From NCBI RefSeq assembly GCF_017654505.1, contig NC_054547.1:25301975-25365974 (forward strand): a DNA stretch of 64,000 nucleotides. The letters are read 5' to 3'. The stretch is from Polyodon spathula. Taxonomy: Eukaryota; Chordata; Actinopteri; Acipenseriformes; Polyodontidae. The notes below the pieces were generated by a model. That model searched no databases and was not told the origin of the DNA. It saw nothing but the letters and a program-made list of their open reading frames with translations. The position numbers were made by a program, and so were the translations under genes. This document shows, piece after piece, positions 62,227-64,000 of this stretch. Every line of letters begins with the position of its first letter. The first letter of the stretch is position 1.

Positions 62227-64000
62227 CTGAAAGATTAGACAGGGCAATTTTACTTTGTTACACCCTAGGGAATTATGCACAGAAAAAAACATCAAAATTA
62301 CGCAGTAACTCTGTACAAGTACACGTAACAAAAGGTATTGTGCAGCTCTACTGGGTTCTTCTCTCATACTGGATATCAAAATAATAGCATAAAGTTAAGG
62401 CGGTTAGCTGTCGATGACCCAAACAAGTCAATGTCAATTTCCCCTGGCGGTAGAGCTCTCTGGATCGCATCGGGTGCCACCTTCACAGTGTACAATGCAA
62501 TATAAAGAAAATCTTTTACTCCCTCTTTTGCGGATATATTTTCAATGTGGGACCTTTGTTGTGGCATTTTCTAGCAAAATCAATCAATATTCCCTTTATC
62601 CTCGGTGTGAACCAACATTTTTCTCTGTCCTTCCCTTAACTGTGATATAATTTAATATTACACGCCTATGTGTGGTGAGAGGTTTTATGCGTAAAATTAC
62701 GCGGACGTAGGGATGTCACGTTATACTGGTTTTATGGTAAACTGCGGTATAAACAGCCACGGTTTTGAAACCACAACCATTTTTCTATACCATAATTAGA
62801 GTTCACATGGTTTAAGGTGATAAGGGTGTACTTTTTCATTCATCGTTTGTCCATCGGTGAGCTACTGACTGAACAGACATCTCAAGTTCTGAAAACTGCT
62901 AAGCAGTACCCGAGTAGGCTATTAAATAAGTGACGTGATATTTAATACAAACCGCCCTACTAAACAATGATCGCTAGCAAACATGATTGTCAGTAAATGA
63001 AACACAAATACTCAAATATCAGCAAGAACAAGGCACTGTAACTTTTCATCACTGCCTTCCTATTAATTTACCAAACCAAAGTATTAGAGGTAGCTATTAT
63101 CTATCTTATCGGTCAAGAGAAACGCAGTAAGCACACCTCAATGCAGATATTCAAACTCTATATTTACTACTATATAACTATGTCTAAGGTGCTACAGGCA
63201 TTTGTATTATTTTTTATTTTAAACAGTATTGTAAAGATGTTGTCGTTTCCAAGTTGAGAGTGCTGTAGGGATTTTGGTTTTATATATTAACTAGCTGCCG
63301 CTTAACTTTACAATGGTGTCATACCCAACTTAACATTTCTTCTTTCCAGTTAACACGCAGTCCAAAAGAAAACAAATTTGCAAGCGCCGTCTTGTCATTA
63401 TTAAGTTTTGCACTCTGCTAAGAGATCAGTGGGTGGGGACTGCATATCTTAAAACACACTTCGCTTCTCAACTCAAGGGTTTTCAACCTCTTTTTGAAAC
63501 TGTACCCCTCTGTCAAGGTTTCAGCTAAAGTACCCTTTACAATTTTCGTTCAATGAATGGTACCACAGTTGCAATAAAAGGCAGAATAATCTGGTTAACA
63601 CATTTCTTTTTTCTCCTGTTTATTTAATATATAATTTTACACCACAGTCCAGGACTGACAAATTACGGAGACAGAAAACCAAACAGTAGGCTTCATTCTT
63701 AAAACTTGGATGCAAAGAATTAAAAAGTAGTATTTAGGAATCTTTTGCTTTCTATTGAGCAAAGTCATTAAATAATACAAAATAGTCTGCACTGTAAATG
63801 TTTATCACGTTACTATTTACTGCCCACCTCAGAATAATTATGTTTAGAGTATCAAAAACATTAACTTCAAGATAAAACTATAATTAATTACTAACTAAAA
63901 ATGATACAAAGGGACTCTGTATAACTTTATCGCTTCGCACTTTCTACTTTCTGACTTTTGTGTTTTCTTTTACTTTTGCAAGTAAGAAATGTATCAAACA
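62227..64000. other. srprb intron sequence, no further exon recognised
   Basis: The upstream exon ending in the NKQ(D) motif was looked for on the minus strand and not found. A 63-codon minus-strand ORF (62376-62567) does not match SRPRB. No other gene seen. Confidence 0.5.

Noticed and set aside
62376..62567. Minus-strand ORF as a possible upstream srprb exon
   Set aside because: Contains EGVKDFLY, loosely like a SRPRB segment, but there is no continued similarity and no NKxD motif, and splice phase does not fit.

Overview
This is a stretch of vertebrate nuclear DNA. Genes are split by GT-AG introns, intergenic DNA is AT-rich, microsatellites are frequent, and there are many DNA transposons, DIRS-type and LINE retroelements. 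The protein sequences and repeat families point to a ray-finned fish. The CR1-type LINEs, slowly decayed transposons and a broken second-copy-like gene would fit a sturgeon or paddlefish, but the window alone cannot prove that. Three real genes and one gene wreck can be supported. (1) neu3, a ganglioside sialidase, on the minus strand: three coding exons between 5092 and 856, complete at about 460 residues. (2) A decayed WDR53 copy on the plus strand (22052-24136), with frameshifts, a nonsense codon and a missing segment. (3) tf, serum transferrin, on the plus strand: 17 coding exons from 40671 to 54309, with TATA box and poly(A) signals. The joined CDS is 2160 nt with every phase consistent. 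(4) The last two coding exons of srprb (signal recognition particle receptor beta) on the minus strand (62226-61381); its 5' exons lie beyond the window. The tf-srprb adjacency resembles the TF-SRPRB neighbourhood of other vertebrates. Layout: 1-5.1 kb neu3, with a Harbinger-type element carrying only a Myb-like ORF in intron 2. 5.1-11 kb is intergenic with a hairpin repeat and microsatellites. 11.08-13.61 kb is an internally deleted DIRS retroelement (Gag joined to tyrosine recombinase without reverse transcriptase). 14.74-16.18 kb is a Tc1-like element with about 200 bp inverted repeats. 16.7-18.0 kb is a 5'-truncated CR1-type LINE. 20.6-21.1 kb is a hAT fossil. 22-24.1 kb is the WDR53 wreck. 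25.57-26.87 kb is a second Tc1-like element. 27.95-28.1 kb is a 5S rRNA-derived SINE. 28.24-32.5 kb is a nearly full-length CR1-type LINE with an ORF1 esterase domain. 32.5-34.4 kb is a different LINE with a YVDD reverse transcriptase. 36.78-38.33 kb is a TA-flanked inverted-repeat element swollen by about 41 copies of a 28-bp minisatellite. 40.5-54.5 kb is tf, with a hAT insertion flanked by a perfect 8-bp duplication in intron 11. 54.5-61.4 kb is intergenic with a probable solo LTR and a large inverted repeat. 61.4-64 kb is srprb. The genes are independent housekeeping or plasma-protein genes rather than a pathway: a membrane sialidase, an iron carrier and an ER protein-targeting GTPase subunit. 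No prokaryote-like operon, CRISPR array or new multi-gene system was found. The unusual content lies in mobile-element structures and in one anion-site substitution in transferrin.
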